Below are positions 60,620 to 64,000 of a DNA stretch of 64,000 nucleotides, piece after piece. This stretch comes from Physcomitrium patens (lineage: Eukaryota; Streptophyta; Bryopsida; Funariales; Funariaceae), in NCBI RefSeq assembly GCF_000002425.4, contig NC_037272.1, positions 2,350,008-2,414,007 on the forward strand, given 5' to 3'. Every line of letters starts with the position of its first letter. Within the stretch, counting starts at the first letter, position 1. The translations under genes and the position numbers were made by a program. Under the pieces are notes generated by a model. That model saw only the letters and a program-made list of their open reading frames with translations. It ran no database searches and was not told the DNA's origin.

Positions 60620-61437
60620 CAATCAAGAATGGTATATGGAAGTTGGTCCCTCATCCTTCTAATTGGTCTATTATCACTATTAAATGGCTATTTTGTTGAA
60701 AATATAATTTTGATGGTTTTTTAACACATTTTAAGGCATGTTTTATTACTCAAGGTTTCTTACAATAAGAAGGCCTTGATTATCATGAGACTTTCTTTCC
60801 TATCATTGAAATGACCTCACTACTTCTTCTTCTTGCTTTAATTATTTATTATGACTTTCATATTCATCAAATGGATGTCACTGCGGTTTTTTTAAATAGT
60901 ATTCTTAAAGAAGAAATTTACATCATTCAATCCAATGGCTTTGTAGTATTTGGTCATAAAAACAAAGTATGTCATTTACTTAAATCCTTATATGGATTAA
61001 AACAAGCTCCTCGCATATGATATAATCTATTTAATGACTTTCTAATCACTAATGGATTTTCAAAATATATTTTGGATATCAATGTTTATTACAAATGCTT
61101 ATCTACATCCGTTATTTATCTTAGACTTTACATCAATGATCTAGTTTTAATCTCAAATGATTTATCTTATTTCCTTTTTATTAAAGAACTCTTCTCTTCT
61201 CATTTTTCTATGATAGACAATAATGAAATAGAATACATCTTAGATATTCAAATTTTTTATAATCATGCTACTTGTACTTTAATTCTCTCTCAAGAAAAAT
61301 ATATATTGGATATATTAAATTTTTTTTTCATGAACAATTGTCATGCAGTTTCTACTCCTCTTGAGGCCAATATTCACTTTTTTCATGGTCTTGACTTTAT
61401 AGGAAGGGATATTGAATTCATGGTATCAATTCTATAG
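60620..61437 (+). pseudogene. copia-3 reverse transcriptase relic
   Basis: NGIWKLVPHPSNW starts the domain; QMDVTAVFLNSILKEEIYI (first palm Asp) and LLKSLYGLKQAPRI follow in the open stretch 60811-61020. The active site reads LYINDLVLIS where copia has YVDD, so the first Asp is Asn. EYILDIQIFYNH and LSQEKYILDIL (61290) close the domain. One stop separates the two open halves. Presumed inactive. Confidence 0.8.
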
Positions 61438-61469
61438 CACACACCATTGAGAATCTGCAATATCTTATT

Positions 61470-62116
61470 ACTTGTATGAGGTATGACTTAATCTTTACCA
61501 TACATCATATGGCACAATTTATGGCTAAACCTTGTCTAGTTCATTGGATGACTTTAAAACACATATTCTATTATTTAAAAGGAACTCAAAATTTTGGACT
61601 TTGTTATTTGATTTTTTCTTCCAACTCTTCACTACAACTTTATGGTTGGAGTAATGCAGATTATGTGGAAAATTTAGATACTCAAAAATCTACTTTTGCA
61701 TGTTTGTTTTATCTTAACTCATCTCTTTTGAGTTGGAATTCTAAAAAATAAGCCATAGTAGTGCAATCAAGTATGAAAGAAGAATGTATTATGGTGGCAA
61801 TATCTTTAAAGAATTGATATGACTTCAAACTCTTTTCAAAGAAATTGGACATTAAGTAACTTTACCAAGCACAATTTATTATGACAATCAATCATGTATT
61901 GTAATGATACAAAATCCATGTTTCTATGATTGCAAAAAACATATTGATATCAAGTACTATTACATTAGAGACAAAATAAAGAGAAATGAAGTTGTCTTGG
62001 AGTTTATTCCTACATATGAAATAAATGCGGATATAATGACAAAGTCACTTCCAAAACCAAAGCACAACCATTTCATGAAAGATTTAATCAACATCAATAA
62101 TTCAAATAAAATCTAG
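61470..62116 (+). pseudogene. copia-3 RNase H relic
   Basis: HWMTLKHIFYYLKGTQNFGL (RT-RNase H link), YGWSNADYVENLDTQKST (family YSDADWAGxxxxRRST, Asp partly changed), SWNSKK and the C-terminal KHIDIKYYYIRDKI and ADIMTKSLPKPKH. A stop and frameshift lie near 61750-61900. It ends 24 bp before the 3' LTR. Confidence 0.8.
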
Positions 62117-62139
62117 TCTATGATGATTAAAGAAGGCAA

Positions 62140-62323
62140 TATTAGATTAGTTAATACATATTAGTAAATGTAGAACTACCTTTAGGTAGTTACAAAGTAG
62201 TTATAGAGAAGTTACAACCACTTCTCTCCACAAGACAATATAAAAGGCGCTTATGAATATGATAAATCAAGTTATTTTATTTACTTCATGCTTTATATTA
62301 TTGTTAGTGTTCTTTTTCTTATA
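62140..62323 (+). repeat. copia-3 3' LTR
   Basis: Starts TATTAGATTAGTTAATACAT after AAAGAAGGCAA and ends GTTCTTTTTCTTATA. It is longer than the matched part of the left copy because of small insertions near 62170-62215. Confidence 0.75.
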
Positions 62324-63730
62324 GGAACAATAGCAGATCATCCTTAAATCCTCCAAACGAAAGGATTTCCAATTTTATTTTATTTTTTTGGATTGACGAT
62401 TTAGCAATCCTTCCATCAAGTTTCGTGGCTGCTAAACTCATCAAAAAGAAGAATCAATGCCATCCAAGCAAGACTTAGTTTTTGCATTACATGTTACATT
62501 GCAAAATTGATTGGTCAATCTCACATCGAATATATTTATCTGGAGGTTAGCGATTCTCAAAGATTTAGAATTAAGTGAAGTTTCGATTTCATTAATGCCG
62601 ACGATGCTCCTGTGCTGGTAAAAATCAACCGTAAGAATTACTGACAGACGTCGATTTCAGATGAGTGAGATGTCTTAATCTAGACTACGGAATTTCCCCG
62701 GTTGTGTGGAAAAAAAACATGGTCCATAGGGATGATTTTCATAGACCATGTTTGAGAACATGATGCACCTGTGGGGCCCTTGGCTTACTCCAACCGTTGC
62801 CACACTGGGTAAACCGGTCCCTAGCTTCGTAGAAAAATTCGTGGGACATAGCACAACAGCATCATTCTCCACCCCTCACGCAACAATTTGCTAGAATGTT
62901 CTCAAAATGTTTCAGTGCCATCGAGAGGGCCTAGCCTATCCTGTTACTGCGGTCGTCTAACAACGCACACCTACCATTGTTTACCAATAGCAAATCTAGA
63001 CGTTCGGTACTAGATAACTGAACCTTGACTGATCCATCGGGCAAAAACCAACTGCCAACACTTGGCATCGCTTTTGTGATGCTACGAAACTGATCAAGCA
63101 ATTCCTCATTCGCCAGTGTACAGGTTCAACAAAGGAGTTTTTACGACATTGTCATTTTGATCACTCCTTCGCCGATCGAATGCTAGTATCTCGTCAACCT
63201 CAATTTGCTTTTACCAGACTGGAGAGAAAGGAATAAAAAAAAGAAAAAAAATGAAAAACACCATAGAAGTCGGTATCTTTGGAAGAGAATTTAAATGTTT
63301 AAAACGTGTCGAAACTGGATTTTCCTAAAACTTATTCTCTCCAAAATATACTTATACCAAAAATTTGTAAGACAACTTTACTGAGGGATTCCAAGGTCTG
63401 GATGGGTGAAAGGGCCTGGTTGTCACATCCGTAAATTTCAAGCTGTCGATTCGATTGGTATGGAATCTCAGGGAGTTGTAATCAATCAAGGGTGCAACTA
63501 GTGATTACTCCAAAATGAGACTTGACAGTGGTTTAATACAGTTGATCCTGGCTCCGAAAGGGAATGTTGGAAAGCGCATTCTAGATCGCATTTCCACTAG
63601 ATGTAGAGCACAGTCTCCTCTTCCTTGCCATTCGATGCTCCTGCATTCGGAGCTCTTGACAAGCTTTCTACTCATTCTTAGCATTTTCCAACTGCAGGGT
63701 GGGGTACCTGGACATGGGGTTCAGCAGAAC
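62324..63730. other. Continuation of the GC-richer block, no gene recognised
   Basis: Similar composition to 49.0-58.3 kb, into which copia-3 was inserted. Open stretches are short (62675-62872 minus, 63515-63745 plus) and show no domain. Confidence 0.4.
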
Positions 63731-63870
63731 TACCTCATACGTTAACCGCTGATGAATATCCTCCAGCCGTTATCATTATTCTGGGCGGAGGTTCTGCCCC
63801 TACCATTGTCTGGAGTTGGGGCAATAGGCGCAGCCAGAGCCTTTTCGTTCACGAATATGTCTGTGTTTGA
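63731..63870 (+). pseudogene. Possible ADP-glucose pyrophosphorylase N-terminal fragment
   Basis: A plus-strand frame reads DEYPPAVIIILGGGSA and, a little later, RRSQS. The nucleotidyltransferase start of plant AGPase has an IILGGGAGTRL-type motif followed by an RRAKPA-type segment about 8-10 residues later; spacing and the LGGG core fit, but the GTRL part is lost. The fit is short and the frame ends in a stop, so a decayed fragment or chance are both possible. Confidence 0.25.
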
Positions 63871-64000
63871 ATGAAAGAGCACAAATAAGGAGGCTCTCCT
63901 TTTGGTGTTGAGTATATTCTAGTAGGTCTTCCTTTGCATTTTGGCCAACGGCATTGATTTATTGAACCAAGCCACCTTGTTTTGAACCATTGCAACTTCC

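Larger units (their letters stand above)
58356..62323 (+). mobile_element. Ty1/copia relic of a different family (copia-3), no integrase seen
   Basis: LTR-like ends (58356-58535 and about 62140-62323) enclose Gag-like, protease, RT and RNase H text. GGAAC lies directly left (58351-58355) and directly right (62324-62328), a 5-bp target duplication. TGGTATCAAACCAC after the left LTR is an initiator-Met tRNA primer site. Between protease (ends about 59880) and RT (starts about 60620) only some 740 bp remain, too short for an integrase, and part of that is unrelated, GC-richer sequence. Stops are frequent. The first 19 bp of the left LTR are not matched in the right one. Confidence 0.75.

Noticed and set aside
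1-64000. CRISPR arrays, bacterial operons, tRNA or rRNA genes
   Set aside because: No regularly spaced repeats with unique spacers, no ribosome-binding-site-led gene strings, and no cloverleaf or rRNA text was recognised. The intron structure and retroelements point to a plant nucleus.

Overview
This window looks like AT-rich plant nuclear DNA. It carries Ty1/copia and Ty3/gypsy (chromodomain-bearing) retrotransposon relics, long TA microsatellites, and one intron-rich gene for a plant-type dynamin-related protein of the DRP3 class. The overall character (very AT-rich intergenic DNA, decayed chromoviruses, compact single-gene islands) fits a bryophyte, perhaps a moss such as Physcomitrium. 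That assignment is inference; nothing here fixes the species.

Layout. 1-5.6 kb: a gypsy integrase relic split by a nested copia element (1137-5538, 5-bp target duplication) that has lost its reverse transcriptase core. 5.6-7.4 kb: AT-rich DNA with a TTTAGGATT-type repeat array. 7.4-13.9 kb: two decayed plus-strand copies of a gypsy chromovirus. 13.9-20.5 kb: gene-poor DNA with a solo LTR, a small GC-richer island (perfect heat-shock element, G-box) and a stem-loop. 20.49-27.44 kb: a nearly full-length minus-strand copy of the same chromovirus, with a second LTR lodged in its 3' region. 27.4-31.8 kb: gene-less AT-rich DNA with microsatellites and a 189-bp MITE. 31.9-34.2 kb: a second copy of the RT-deleted copia family, followed by a pogo/Tigger-type (DDE_1) transposase relic at 34.3-35.1 kb.

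35.6-44 kb holds the only clearly functional host gene: a DRP3-type dynamin-related GTPase in which 20 exons can be joined in frame with GT-AG borders. Its extreme C-terminus is ambiguous. 44.1-49 kb is AT-rich and gene-less, with a second MITE copy in inverted orientation.

49-58.3 kb and 62.3-64 kb form a block with clearly higher GC but no recognisable gene. Within it sits a near-perfect inverted repeat (arms of 1179 bp at 50477-51655 and 55931-57109, spacer 4275 bp) with a second, smaller palindrome near its centre. A third, different copia relic (about 58356-62323) interrupts this block; it keeps an RT but shows no integrase.

The most interesting points are: (1) an additional reading frame between the chromodomain and the 3' LTR of the chromovirus, aligned at protein level in two diverged copies; (2) two copia copies about 29 kb apart sharing the same loss of the RT core, suggesting a non-autonomous lineage; (3) the large inverted repeat. 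Most retroelement relics carry stops where Gln, Arg or Trp is expected, as methylated-C deamination would produce.
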